A stretch of 64,000 bases of DNA from Lumbricus terrestris (GCA_949752735.1 OX457052.1:36018619-36082618), one strand, 5' to 3'; counted from the stretch's first letter, positions 41,660 through 52,313 are shown. A program made the numbers and translations. Notes: generated by a model from the letters alone, not told the origin.

Positions 41660-42000
41660 TGCTGTAGCGCCGTTTTGGTTCCCACTCAGAGGCGCTCCCG
41701 ATTTCAGAGCGGACGCTGAATCGGTGTTTCACGCCCAAGCGCACGAACAATTGAAAGTGAAGGACTTGCTCATGTTCTTTACGTGACGGCTAATTTTGCT
41801 AATTGGTGAAATTTTCTTGTTGTTATGACACTTAACATCATTTCGGCTAGTTAGCGCAGAGTAGGAATCTTGAAGAGGCGCTATATAAATACTTGAAATA
41901 AACATAAAAACTAAAAATAAATAAATAAATAGAGGTGGATTCGAAGCTGGATCACTCCGGCTCCAAGACACCGAGTCCACTGCTACACTGCCGAACCCAT
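41660..42000 (-). mobile_element. S1 SINE split by a 140-bp insertion
   Basis: 41661-41788 holds the tail and body (TAGCGCCGTTTTGGTTCCCA, CAGAGGCGCTCCCG, GAAGGACTTGC) and 41932-42000 the tRNA-like head (AGGTGGATTCGAAGC for the B box). Between them, about 41790-41931, is a plus-strand piece ending GAGGCGCTATATAAATAC and an AAATAAATAAAT tail, itself a retroposed tail. Confidence 0.65.
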
Positions 42001-42435
42001 CATTGACGCTATGGACCTGGCATTGGCAGAGTTCAGCCAGTGGCGAAGTTATAATCATATAAGTTATGACGTTGTAAAATTCCCGTTTACTTTGCATTAT
42101 GCAATATACCTCTGAATTGTAGTCAACGAATATTATTATATCGATGTCATAAGTGGAAGTTAAACTGAGATAAACAGTATAATTATTATTTCAAATAATT
42201 AATTACTTCATTATAATATTATATAGGCCTATAAACACGAACTGAGAGCACTTCCTGAATTAAACCACACCTCTTTTTAGTTTAATACTTCTCTAATAAG
42301 AAACGCAGAAGCAAAACCACGATGTTAGTGATACATTATCCGAGCATAACTTAAAATGATAAAGGTTAAAAGTGGACAATAAATTTCATGATGGGCAATC
42401 AAGCGACGAAATGCATTAAGTACAGATTGTAGTGA
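42001..42435. other. Gap without recognised gene
   Basis: AT-rich, with a weaker GGTGT site on the minus strand (ACACC 42267-42271, TATTAGAG about 27 nt away). Nothing else is recognised. Confidence 0.3.
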
Positions 42436-42437
42436 AT

Positions 42438-43010
42438 TCAGGCGGAAATTCGGTAGGCCAATGAGCAATGAGTTATAATAGTTAATAACAGATGATGGCA
42501 TGCATCATAGTAGAAAAAATCGACGAGGGGACAGACAGATCGTCGAATGGCACGTAAACGTCGCAGATGATAGAAGCTGGATCGGGAAAGATTAGAGGTG
42601 TGGGCAGAGAAGTAAAACGTACTAGAAAAGTGTCCAATGTTACGAATATTTGCGAAGAAAAGTAAATTGAGAAAACCGCTTTTCAAATAAAACATGATCA
42701 ATTGTATTTAGTTGTTGACGATTGCCCAGCCAGATCAATTGTGTCTTGGAAGAGTTGAGCGAGATACGATTTGAGGACATCCAGCAATTGACATCAGCAG
42801 AAAGAGATTCAATAGACTGACAGAGAGCAAGTTGTTGGGAAGAGGACCCATGGACAAAAGTCTGGACATCATCAGCATAGAGGTGGGTGGCCAGAGGCTG
42901 AGTGTTTAGCAAAGGGAAGAGGTATAATTTATCACCTGCAAACAAGATATAAAGAAGTGGACCCAGAATGGATCCTTGAGGAGCTCCCAATTTTACTGGA
43001 TGTGATTGTT
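42438..43010 (-). pseudogene. LINE-A reverse transcriptase fragment with YADD
   Basis: The minus frame 42640-42990 reads GAPQGSILGPLLYILFAGDK, then LATHLYADDVQTFVHGSSS and SSNRISLNSSKTQLIWLG. These are the consecutive reverse-transcriptase motifs, with YADD holding the two catalytic aspartates. Another frame (42438-42701) continues with LSRSSFYHLRRLRAIRRSVC, the next conserved part, so a frameshift lies near 42640-42700. This is the only catalytic reverse-transcriptase core in the window. Style and neighbours suggest CR1/L2. The copy is truncated at both ends. Confidence 0.85.
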
Positions 43011-43654
43011 GTGATACGTAATTGATGGATATGATACCCGAAAAGCATAAAATACCAAAAACAATGTTTTTCTATATACGTTATTGGAACGGCTAATTTT
43101 GGAAACTAGCGCAAAGAACTGTTCAGAATAAATTCCGTCGACGTAAACCTTTTTAATTCATTCCGCCTTTGAAAAAATCGAAGAATGCATTACAAAAGAG
43201 TTGGACGTCACTTTCTTTATCTTACGAGACCGGATCTAGGTCTGGATGACTCTAGTAGGCCAAATCTTGACGATCACAATATAGTAGCTAAACTGAACTT
43301 ACAATAAATACACGCTTCATCAATAAGGCAACAGGAACGGTTTTAAGACTTGTTTCATTTACGGTAAAGGTCCTATGTTGCTGATTAATTTGGTCAAACC
43401 CAGAATCTACCAACGCCAATGCAATGGCTACTTATTTTATTCGCTTGCTTGGTTCCAAGTCAAAGGTTACTGTAACAGAAGCCTCAAAAAATCGCTCTTC
43501 ATCCAATTAATGCCATTTATAAAACTCTTGAATTTAGACACCTTTAAAACAAAATTAAATCAGGATATATAATTGTTAGAAGATTCCAAAATAATGCATC
43601 CTGGTCTGCTGTGCATTGCAGTATATTATAGTTACGAACACAGAAAATATTTTT
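43011..43654. other. Gap with one GGTGT-box site
   Basis: A site at 43530-43571. The 65-codon frame at 43375-43572 is not recognised. Confidence 0.3.
43530..43571 (-). promoter_or_regulatory. TATA/GGTGT composite site
   Basis: The minus strand has TATATATCC with its inner TATATCC 27 nt before the box, which reads TTTTAAAGGTGTCTAAATTC. This is one of the closest matches to consensus. Confidence 0.5.
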
Positions 43655-43715
43655 CCGAGGGCAACAGCCTCTGCTGTCATAAGCCATCGTCAAATTTAAT
43701 CTGGAGCCACCCAAA
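43655..43715 (-). mobile_element. R100 fragment
   Basis: CAACAGCCTCTGCTGTCATA and CGTCAAATTTAATCTGGAGC are diverged R100 words. Confidence 0.45.
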
Positions 43716-44330
43716 ATAAAACGATAATCAAGCAGCAGGTGGACGATTACAAAGAAGGAACTTTAGTTTTCGAACGAAAACTGCAAAAATCAAAGGCAAC
43801 ATTTTATTCCTCGTGTGTTCCTGGCTCAGGTTTTTTACGGGTAAATCCAGCATTTAATCATACATTTTGACTCTAGGTAAGAAACGTCTTAAAACACGCT
43901 TTTAATATGATGCATAGATACCTTTAAAATGTTTGCCACTGTCTCTATTTTATGACCCAAAACCATGAAGAAACATTCTTCACTACATTGCCTTCACCGT
44001 AATTGATATAATTTCAGGAGTTAAAAAAACTTTTTAAAAACCCGCGAATTACGTATTAAAAGCGTTGAACGCAAATTAACAGACATTTCCATTTGCTTTG
44101 GACGCTAGACGAATAGATGCGTGAGTGATCTTTCATGCAAACATTTGAGCGTTTTGATCATGTGCGGCTCGACAGCAATAATTTCTAAGGCCTAAACGCA
44201 ATAAAATCCTTCGGAAATTAATCTTAGCTTAATTTAACATCATCACTTGCCACATACAGCAATCGTCTTGTGCTTTTATGCCGTCCAAAAAAACCTAGCT
44301 GCTCTGAGACCCTCCTGGGAGCTTTAAAAA
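43716..44330. other. Gap with partial M unit
   Basis: 44100-44290 (minus) shares ATTTCCGAAGG, CACTTGCCACAT and TTTCATGCAAACAT words with 48110-48260. GGTAT-type box at 43918-43922 with TAAAATAG upstream on the minus strand. Confidence 0.4.
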
Positions 44331-44402
44331 AGATTCCTGCCGAGTGAGCTTAATTTATACAGTATTCTCCGATCAGGGCGCTATATAAATCCATGAATCC
44401 AT
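44331..44402 (+). mobile_element. LINE-A tail fragment
   Basis: GGGCGCTATATAAATCCATG with an ATCC-like end is a diverged LINE-A 3' end. Confidence 0.45.
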
Positions 44403-44549
44403 CCAAATCCTTCAATAACAGTTGATTTGCGCTATATAAACTTTACCATAGTAACGGTAAATGACATTATTTCATTTACTTCAGCGGTTTGTTTTTCTAT
44501 AGAATGCCGTTAGACTAGTCTTCATATCCATTGACCCATACGAAACGGT

Positions 44550-44592
<43 letters not shown>

Positions 44593-45025
44593 TTTATTCG
44601 GGTAGTGAGAAAGGAGGCATCCCAATCGCTTAACGGCTTTTTAAACCTTTGAACGAAGCGCCGGTGTTTGTGGCAAACGTTTGCTGAAGGTAGAACTACC
44701 CTCACCCAGCAGATTAATCTACTCCTCGTGAACGGCTCGGACGGGCAAAATGATGCCGTTCACCAGGAAAACTACAAAAATGCTGCATTTAAACACCTTT
44801 AAAACGTCTAAAACTATCGCAATACATTAGCCGAAAGAAATAAAATAAACGAACAGATGACATTTAAAGAATTCATTACTGAAACCATTTAGGAAGGAAC
44901 ACCGAAGTAAAATGATAATCTGCAAACATGACGAAAAAGGGAAAAGAAATACATTTCGAACGGAAATTGTTAAAATTTCACGATAAAATTGCTTGTTAAA
45001 GTTTCGGACGCAATTGTGATCACGT
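44403..45025. other. Gap with (TA)n and one GGTGT site
   Basis: (TA)n at about 44553-44591, and a GGTGT site on the minus strand (ACACC 44793-44797, box TTTTAAAGGTGTTTAAATGC, TATA-like part weak). The stretch 44840-44990 resembles 49190-49320 (AACGATAATCTTCAAACATG-like), an unnamed repeat. Confidence 0.4.
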
Positions 45026-45316
45026 CTAAGACACGCAAATTATTATGCTGTACTTCCTGATCCTGGGAAAGCTTTTATTGTTTTTAATGGTTAGTTCAAA
45101 CGGATGCGACCTAGAGCGCAGATTGTATTTACCAGGACGTCTATAAGATAACAATTTATGAAGAACACGATCCTTGTCTTTAACTATAGCTTTGAAGAGG
45201 GTAGCATCAGCAGTCTCAGCCATAATGTCTGCTTTTCGGGAGTCGGAGGGTAGGAATCCAGCTCGTCTGACACATCCCAAGAACCTTTCGATGCGGTCGA
45301 CTTCTCCAGCGCTCAT
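45026..45316 (-). pseudogene. LINE ORF2 C-terminal fragment (family B type)
   Basis: The frame reads MSAGEVDRIERFLGCVRRAG, then ADATLFKAIVKDKDRVLHKL and YNLRSRSHPFELTIKNNKSF. This is the characteristic end of a LINE ORF2 (LSAxExxRIExFLxR, then HVLHxLLP and NLRxRxHxFxL). A related end lies at 49305-49538. No enzymatic domain is present. Confidence 0.72.
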
Positions 45317-45404
45317 GCATGAAATTCCGGCGCAATAGAAGTTGCCGATGGTGCTTGAGTGATTGAATCGTTATTAGCAAATGTTTATCTACACAGTTTC
45401 AAAA

Positions 45405-45480
45405 TATAGAGATGATTAGCGTCGCCCTCCTCCTCTCTTTAGGCTTGAGACTGGCGCCACCAGAAAGCGAGTTTAAACGG
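45405..45480 (-). repeat. S2-type tail fragment
   Basis: GATGATTAGCGTCGCCCTCC and TAGGCTTGAGACTGGCGCCA match the S2 tail. Confidence 0.5.
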
Positions 45481-46314
45481 AGTTTCAACACAAGTCTCAA
45501 GATGCAAACAATGGTACGACTAGTATAGAGCAATAGTGCCTTTGGGGGTATTGAATTTGGTTTACGGCATTTTGGACTGAACAATGAACACAGCATCAAT
45601 GCCATAGTGATGTGGAATTTTTGATTGGTGCAGTTATTATTTTTTATTGTTAATGTCGCTTATTGATTGACTTGATTTGCTGATTTAACTGCATGCCTGC
45701 ATCTTAATACATTTTTTTTATTTCTCCAAGGTTTAACGTCGTCGTATGGCATCAAAGGCCGTTGACGACAATTTACAGCATATACAGTGTGGTAAAACTG
45801 AATTAATAGTGTCCAATATACATCATTCAATGTTGTCATAAGAGTTCATTGCTAAACAGAAAATGTTGCACAGCTAACAACATCAACCACATTATTTTAA
45901 GATACAATTTATCTTTTGCTTCTGTAAATTAATTAATATGTTTCACTACTCGTAATTGTCACATGAAACAAGTACATAAGAATGCATAAGCTCACATCGT
46001 CTTTTTCTTATAGGTGCCATATCAAATGATATAAAGGTGTTTAAAGGTCTACTATTATTTATGAACAGTCTACTCTCGTAATACGATGAAGCAAAATATT
46101 GAATATGACCGATTATAGTTTATTTTCAGTTTATTAACACTCTCTGCTGTCAAAGATAATAAGCGTCCCCTGCCTCCTTCATCAAGTCTGCATGCCAGAG
46201 AGCCAGCGGTGACACCATTCTATGCTCTGTTCTTCCCTCTGTTTCCTGAAGTCACGCCTTTATAGATAACACATGTATCATAGAATTATTTCGTGAACGA
46301 TTCTCATCACTGGG
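45481..46314. other. Gap with repeat scraps
   Basis: 45735-45775 matches the LINE 3' UTR near 30510 (GTTTAACGTCGTC, GGCCGTTGACG). 46150-46230 is a faint S2-like tail. A GGTGT site lies at 46007-46048 (TATAGG, 27 nt, GGTGTTTAAAGG). Confidence 0.4.
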
Positions 46315-46425
46315 TGGGGCGCGGTGGTGTATGGGCCGCAGTCGCACTTACTCAGAGCTTTCGGGTAGCTACGTTAAGGGCCCTAGTGAGGCTATTTAAA
46401 CACGCTATATAAATGATCATATGTA
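46315..46425 (+). mobile_element. S1 SINE, internally deleted
   Basis: The GGGGCGCGGTGGTGTATGGG head is followed directly by an ACTCAGAGC word and ends CACGCTATATAAATG. Confidence 0.5.
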
Positions 46426-46448
46426 TACCTTTTATTTTCTCCATTTCT

Positions 46449-46560
46449 CTAGCGCCCCTTCCAATTCTACTCAGAGGCGCTCCAGACATCGCAATCGTTG
46501 CATCGGAGCGACCGAGCAATTGCGAGTAAAGGATTGAGTAAAGGACTTGCTAAATATATA
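46449..46560 (-). mobile_element. S1 SINE 3' part
   Basis: TAGCGCCCCTTCCAATTCTA, CTCAGAGGCGCTCC and GAGCAATTGCGAGTAAAGGA, without the tRNA-like head. The last word is partly duplicated. Confidence 0.6.
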
Positions 46561-46739
46561 AATCTTTGCTGAAATTGTGAAGCTTTTTCAGACAGCTGTT
46601 GATTTTTTTGTAGGATCTTCGAAATCTGCATTAATTGCGTTATTTCAAAGACCAGCTTTGGAATAATAATCTTTGTTGCAATTTTAGGGACAAAAAACTG
46701 AAGAAAAGAAGTTAAGCTTGATTTTTTTTTAAATTTCTT

Positions 46740-47076
46740 TTCCAACTGCAAATTAGGAGACAAATCTTCGTGAAAAGTCGCGTGCTTTTAAACGAATGAG
46801 CGTGCACCTGTATATAAAATTTTAGGCACTTTCATTTCGCATCGACCGTGAGTAGGCTAGACGCTTAAAGAGAACTCGTATAACAAACAAACAAAAAATG
46901 GTGAGAAAAGAACAAGGCAAAATGAAGCTGAAACAAAACTTTCGTGCATCCCATTGTAATCTATCAGCTCACACGAATCCATTTGTGCGGTTGACGGTTA
47001 ATTTACAGTTGACTGAATGGTGGAAATCGTTGCATTTAATTCGACACCACTTTTAATGATAAAATATAAACTATAG
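46740..47076 (-). repeat. GGTGT-box unit, subfamily K, copy 1
   Basis: The minus strand starts with a GGTGT site and GAATTAAATGCAAC. It aligns for about 330 nt with 50000-50760, after removal of a LINE insertion there (shared GTTCTCTTTAAG, CGATGCGAA, GAAGATTTGTC). Confidence 0.55.
47036..47076 (-). promoter_or_regulatory. TATA/GGTGT composite site
   Basis: The minus strand has TATAG 27 nt before GGTGTCGAATTAAATGC, with a second TATATTTT nearer the box. Confidence 0.4.
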
Positions 47077-47114
47077 ATATTGCAGACGTTTGAAATCTAT
47101 TATATTCAGTAAAT

Positions 47115-47566
47115 GTGACCGTGCATGAGAAAACCCTCCCAAAGTCGTAAATTCCATAAAATGAGTTTAAGTTTGTTTTAAATAGTACATATATAGTTGA
47201 CCAAATTGGTGAAAACAGTATATTTGCATATTTTGAAATGAAATTTTTATGATTTTTTAGCATCTTGAGAAATTGTTTTAGGGAGAAATCGCCAGTTGAA
47301 AATTACATCCATTACATGAACCACACAAACGTCAAAAGATTTTTCATCAGAATTTAGTAATATGTTCTAAACTTAAAATTTTCTGCTCTTTCCAATGGTG
47401 TCAACGGCTTTTCTTGAAAAATTAAATTGATAGAATGGCACAGATTTAAATAGGAGTCTCCGCACAGTAGCGTGCATTTCGTTGAGAACTGGGTGTAGAC
47501 GTTTCCGCTCGATTTACTCGGTTTCAATATTCGCGACTTTGGCCGGGTTTTCTCATGCACGGTCAC
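47115..47566. mobile_element. 452-bp MITE with 4-bp target duplication
   Basis: Left end GTGACCGTGCATGAGAAAAC and its inverted copy at the right end, near identical over about 32 bp. AAAT flanks both sides (47111-47114, 47567-47570). There is no coding content. The superfamily is uncertain. Confidence 0.75.
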
Positions 47567-47703
47567 AAATTTCCTAATGTTCGGAGATACCTACATTTTG
47601 TGCGACTCAACTTTTCGACGTTGATGATGGAAAAGTTAAAACAAGACAATGTCTCAATCAGTGTGTACCTATATGGTTGACTCATGTCATTTATATTTAT
47701 CTT

Positions 47704-47745
47704 TCATTTGGACACCTTTGAAATGTAATTAACAACGAAATATAT
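47704..47745 (-). promoter_or_regulatory. TATA/GGTGT composite site
   Basis: The minus strand has TATATTTCG starting 28 nt before GGTGTCCAAATG, with TTTCAAA ahead. Confidence 0.45.
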
Positions 47746-47775
47746 TTGTTACCACCCAGTGACGTTAAACTGCAA

Positions 47776-48005
47776 AAAGCTCTTAAGTGCTGTAATACGC
47801 CGAGCAAATTTCTGTCCAGGATAACGGCCTCTGTTGCCATAGAGGCATAGACACTGGTCAAATCGGATCCATCCAAATATATTTTTAAAAGAGCTAGGAA
47901 AAAATTGAATGGATTGATGGATCCGTTTTGACCAAGGTCTATGACAACAGAGGCCGTTACCCTGGACAGAAATTTGCTCGGCGTATTACAGCACCTAAGA
48001 GCAAA
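47776..48005. mobile_element. Head-to-head pair of R100 copies (long hairpin)
   Basis: A minus copy (47776-47875) and a plus copy (47911-48005) face each other across about 35 bp, giving two arms of about 95 bp each. A transcript would fold into a long near-perfect hairpin. Confidence 0.8.
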
Positions 48006-48256
48006 AAACAATTGAATAAAAGGTCAACGCATTATGTTTTAAATGGTTAAATCCAAAGTATTAAAGGTGTGCAATGTTTTTGGCTTTAAACGGATAAATT
48101 GGGAACTGCAATTTCATGCAAACATCTGAACAATTTGATCATGCATAATTATCTCGTCAATAATTACAAGTTATAAACGCAATTAAATGACTTTGGATGA
48201 TGCCTTCGGAAATCAAACAGCTTGGTTCAACAATGGCACTTGCCACATGCAGCAAT

Positions 48257-48355
48257 GGATGGATCCGATTTGACCAGGGTCTATGACAACCGAGGCCGTT
48301 ACCCTGGACAGAAATTTGCTCGGCATATTACAGCACTTAAGAGCAAGGTACTAGA
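48257..48355 (+). mobile_element. R100 retroposon with 11-bp target duplication
   Basis: The 99-bp insert from GGATGGATCC to GGTACTAGA is flanked by CATGCAGCAAT at 48246-48256 and 48356-48366, a perfect 11-bp duplication. It defines both ends of the family. Confidence 0.88.
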
Positions 48356-48419
48356 CATGCAGCAATCGGCTATTTTTCTCCTTATATATGCGGCCGCAAG
48401 AAAGCAGGAGAACACGAGA

Positions 48420-48461
48420 CTACCCATACACCTTTTAAATGATCTTACCGATTTCTATAAA
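48420..48461 (-). promoter_or_regulatory. TATA/GGTGT composite site
   Basis: The minus strand has TTTATAGAAA with TATAG 27 nt before GGTGTATGGG, and ATTTAAAA directly ahead. It heads subfamily M copy 3. Confidence 0.45.
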
Positions 48462-48489
48462 TTTGTGCACTTTTCAATTGGAAATAATA

Positions 48490-49020
48490 AGATTTCATGC
48501 CCCGTTGAGAAATACAAGAACACCGCCATTCGTACCTTGACAAGTGCGAGTATCAAGCTTGGATAAACGAGGATGATGACACTGCATCGCTGAACTAAAG
48601 CTAATACCACTGGCACTCAGAAGAATACGATCGCCGCGTGAGGAAGCCTAGTGGATCCACCGTGGACTAAAGCTAGAATACTGATAAGCCATCACCACTC
48701 GCCAGTCAAAGGAACTAAAAAGGCTCTGGACCTCTTTCAATGGCCTCATTGGCCGTCATAGGGGCTTCAACAATTTATTACATATGATAATAAATTAATA
48801 ATAGCATTCTATATTAAAAACTATCCGGTTGACAGACCGCAACCGGCTACAATGTACAGTCATGCAAACGAAAACGTTCAGAAGTACGCAAATGACAGAA
48901 CCGCCAAATCTAAATACTGTCATGTGGAGAAATAAGTCATGCATAGAAACCATTCATAATTTTGTTATTAATTATAGCTAAGAATGCATGATTTATATAC
49001 TTAGACCATGATACTACTAA
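48490..49020. other. Gap without recognised gene
   Basis: Includes the end of a 114-codon frame (48222-48566) that crosses the R100 insertion and is therefore not credible. Nothing else is recognised. Confidence 0.3.
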
Positions 49021-49140
49021 CAGAACAGACAGCCTGCGATGCACGTCACTAATAGCAACCTACAAAGCACGTCCGGTGTTCGAACTCGGGTCCGCTGATC
49101 TCCATGCCAGTGTGTTATCCAGTTACGCAATTCACCAGAA
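49021..49140 (-). mobile_element. tRNA-derived SINE head (S3)
   Basis: The minus strand has GCGTAACTGGATAACACACT, then CGAGTTCGAACACCG (B box) and GTGCTTTGTAGGTTGC, shared with 58730-58975. Confidence 0.55.
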
Positions 49141-49304
49141 GAACTGAAGATACAAACAAACCGCTGACACTCAGTTTTGTCTGAAACTATTTACGAATGA
49201 TAATTGAACTAAAACGATAATCTTCAAACATGACAAAAAATAGGTTAAAACGCAACAAAAATATCTTTTAAACGAGAATAGTTGGAATTGACGATTAAAT
49301 TTAC

Positions 49305-49775
49305 TTGATAACGTTTCTAGCAGAATTGCAATTTAGGTCTAATAAACGAACCTTAACGGCTGACGAGAGGCTCTTCGCTGCCCTCCTACTTAATCCAGGA
49401 CATGTCTTAAACCCACTCCTCCCACCATTGAGGCCCCAGCCTTACTCCATGAGGCCAAGACTACATAACCGAATCATTCCTAGGGCGGACAACCTAACGA
49501 GGAAATCATTTTTAACGAGGATGCTTTATCATATATAAATGAAATACCATATCAACCAAAGTGCAGCATAAATTGTTGGTCATTAAAAGAATTTCTTTTT
49601 TTAAATTTAAAATTTATATTGGATTTGGGCTTAGGATTTTATGCTATTCTAGACATTTTGACATTGATTGGATATAGAAATTATGTACGTTTGTTTATTA
49701 TACCTCGTATGTACACCAAAATGCGGATAGCAATTGGTATATTAAAGAATATTCTTATCTTATCTTATCCTATAC
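49305..49775 (+). mobile_element. LINE family B 3' end (ORF2 end plus 3' UTR)
   Basis: The frame ends with TADERLFAALLLNPGHVLNP, then YSMRPRLHNRIIPR and NLTRKSFLTRMLYHI and a stop at about 49538. This is the usual C-terminus of this LINE type. The 3' UTR follows (TTGGATTTGGGCTTAGGATT, CACCAAAATGCGGATAGCAA) and ends in a TTATC repeat tail. The same UTR is at 2303-2475. Confidence 0.75.
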
Positions 49776-49846
49776 TGAACTTTGTGATTCTAGGTAAGCA
49801 TCTTCGAGATCTCGCTAAGTCGATATAATTATAATTATATAATGGC

Positions 49847-49889
49847 GCATTTAGACACCACTAAAACGTGGTAGATTGATACAATTTAT
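49847..49889 (-). promoter_or_regulatory. TATA/GGTGT composite site
   Basis: The minus strand has ATAAATTG with TAAATTG 29 nt before the box, which reads ACGTTTTAGTGGTGTCTAAA. Confidence 0.4.
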
Positions 49890-49999
49890 TTGTCACAAGA
49901 ATCAAGAAAGTTTATCAGTGTTTATTCCTGAGAGCAGTGACTGAAAAAATACATTTAGCCTATGATTTAGGGAGAAAACTCATGTAAAGAAGATAGGTA

Positions 50000-50760
50000 C
50001 GATCTTTTTCATTGGCCAGCGGCAAAGTTGCTGACAAATCTTCATGAAATTCAGTGGATCCTAAACTCGATGTGCGTGAAACGGAACTGGAATTTCATCG
50101 ACAATTTTAATCATTTTCAATTCGCATCGATCGCGATTAGTCTATAGACTTAAAGAGAACTCTCATAACAAGATACAAAGTGTCAGAAAAGACGAGGATG
50201 ACACCGAATTTTCGCAAATTTCCATCAGCTCCCCGCAATCTATCTTTGCGGTCGACAGTCGATTTCCATTGGACTGATGCGTGGAGACATCGAAATTAAA
50301 GAAAGAGGAGGAAAGACGTATACAAGCATTCGAGAACAAATGTTTTAGAAAGACATTAAGAATCGAGTGGACAAAAAAGTTGACTAACGAACAGCAGGAA
50401 CAAAGCAAGAGCTATTGACCCACGTAAAAACAAGAAAGTTGCGATACTTCGGACACGTCATGATACAGCAAAAGAACAGCATAGAAAACAACCTGATGAC
50501 TGGACTGATGGAGGGAGAAAGGGGAAGAGGAAGACCAAGAATGGCATGGATAGACAACATCTTGAAATTGACTGGACTTTCGGGGAGGAGGCTAATGAAC
50601 ATGGCAGGACATAGACAACTGTGGAAAATGCTCATCCATTCATGCAGCCAACCGTCGCAGAGCGACGATGGCGGAATGGCATGGCATGGCATGACATGAT
50701 GCGTGGACCTGTTGCATTTAATTCAACACCTCTTTTAAATTTAAAACTTTTCCCCTAATA
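50000..50760 (-). repeat. GGTGT-box unit, subfamily K, copy 2 (interrupted)
   Basis: Runs from a GGTGT site (50718-50760; TATTAGGGG, 30 nt, GGTGTTGAATTAAATGC) to about 50000 and matches 46740-47076 apart from the LINE at 50286-50697. Confidence 0.55.
50286..50697 (+). mobile_element. RTE-like LINE 3' end with 10-bp target duplication
   Basis: Flanked by GATGCGTGGA at 50276-50285 and 50698-50707. The frame includes VKTRKLRYFGHVMIQ, then GERGRGRPRMAWIDNI and GRRLMNMAGHRQLWKMLIHS, the C-terminal phrases of RTE/CR1-like ORF2. It ends in an ATGGC-repeat tail. The insert is only 412 bp, so it is strongly 5'-truncated. Confidence 0.85.
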
Positions 50761-50769
50761 TGAAACAGA

Positions 50770-51820
50770 AAAAAATGTAGTTAAATCAAAACTTTTAAAC
50801 ATTAAGACATTTTCAATTAGTAATAGCAAACAATAATCGTGAAAAATGAGTTTAATAATCGTCGTCGCACACGCAGTCGTTTCAGCTATTCAAATTTTTA
50901 TCAGGTCGCGTCAGGGTCCGTGTATCTAGAAGTCAGGTCGAAGAAATTAAACACAAAAAGATGTTTTGCAGGTCAAGAGTAAAAATAGACAGTGTGTCAA
51001 GTGACCTGTCTGGACATAATAATAATACTATGGATACATGGTGACACCACCACTGAGTTTAACGACACGGTGTGATAACAGAGATCATTAGGGTCACCCT
51101 CCTTCTCATTAATTTTATCCACGCTTGTAGCTATAGCATTGCTAAACTGTAAGAAGCAGCGTAGTCTATTGCTCCCTTTCTTATGAAGTAGCTTATCGCT
51201 TTTTGTCGAACTAAGTCGTTCTAGAAACGAAATCATATGTAGGCTACACAGAAATTATTCGGCAAAATGATAATACATACAAAAATAAACCCTGGTCCAT
51301 TCCAACTAACATGTCGCTCTGTCTCTCTATCTAAAATCTCAACTAAAAGTTCCATTTGCAATCCTTCTACTGCCTCCCTGACTTGACGCAGCACTTCCTA
51401 TTAGGTTTGGTTACTTTCGATTATCTTCCAGGTAAAGCTTTGCATATTAATTTTGGAGTCTTCAATTGCGACAGGCGACGATTGTGTTTGATAAAGCGAC
51501 AGATGAGCTTAATAAGGCATTTACAAGTTTCTTTACAGCTGATCAATTCCAATCATTTTGGCAAAATCTAATCGTCAAACATTTAATGACATTAATAAAG
51601 ACCGTTGACGTTGGAATAAATTATTTTGAACAGCTCTCAACATTCGTATGGGACAACACACGATGTTTTGTTGCAAAAATTATCTAATGACAACTAAAGG
51701 ACAAAGACATTTTCGTTGACTTAGGTAAATTGGCATATTATTATTATTATAGTTCATCATTAATTTTGGCATATTTTTCACTCTGTTCTTCTTAATTATA
51801 CTCGTCCATGATGTTTGCAT
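50770..51820. other. Gap with S2 tail fragment
   Basis: 51053-51130 holds GAGTTTAACGACACGGTGTG and GGGTCACCCTCC, a diverged S2 tail. Small frames at 51356-51687 are not recognised. Confidence 0.35.
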
Positions 51821-51823
51821 TTA

Positions 51824-51864
51824 TTTATACGCTAAATAAAAATTTAAAAGGGGTGTGTTATTAT
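51824..51864 (+). promoter_or_regulatory. TATA/GGTGT composite site
   Basis: TATACG 26 nt before GGTGTGTTATT, with TTTAAAAGG ahead. It is paired with 3237-3278 by about 100 nt of downstream similarity. Confidence 0.45.
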
Positions 51865-52103
51865 TTTTGAAGTTCTCATTGCGACCAATGTATAATACAC
51901 TCGTTTGGTTGATTAGATAACAGAATATAGCAGCACCATGCGTTCAACTACTACCAGGTCAAATGACATTACCCTCCTCCGTTACTCAAACGCTGTACTA
52001 GTACTACTACCGATGGAGTCTCTCGACGTCGTTCGTAGCCAGTTGATGATTTTACCAGTAGTTTCAATTATTTTTGAAACGACACCTGTATGTATGCATG
52101 TAT

Positions 52104-52313
52104 GCGCACTTGTTATAGCGCCCCTTCAAGCTCACTACTCAGAGGCGCTCCCGACTGCACAGCGGACACTGCACCGGAGTTTCACGCCGAAGCGCTGAGC
52201 AATTGCGAGTGAAGGACTTGCCCAAGGTTCCTACGCGGCGACTTGAGGTGGATTCGAACCTCGAACCTTCCGGCTTCGAGGCAATGACGCCACCACTACA
52301 CCACCGCGCCCCA
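52104..52313 (-). mobile_element. tRNA-derived SINE (S1), full-length copy
   Basis: The minus strand reads GGGGCGCGGTGGTGTAGTGG, then GAGGTTCGAATCCACC (B box), GGAACCTTGGGCAAG, GTCGGGAGCGCCTCTGAGTA and GGGGCGCTATAACAAGTGC. This copy has the tail most similar to LINE-A. Confidence 0.9.

Larger units (their letters stand above)
48110..48465 (-). repeat. GGTGT-box unit, subfamily M, copy 3 (interrupted)
   Basis: The minus strand has a GGTGT site (48420-48461), then GTCTCGTGTTCTCC and, beyond an R100 insertion, TGGCAAGTGCCATTGTT and TTTGCATGAAAT, parallel to the M units at 1745 and 44100. Confidence 0.5.

Noticed and set aside
48222..48566. 114-codon frame
   Set aside because: It runs through a recent R100 insertion, so it cannot be an ancestral gene.
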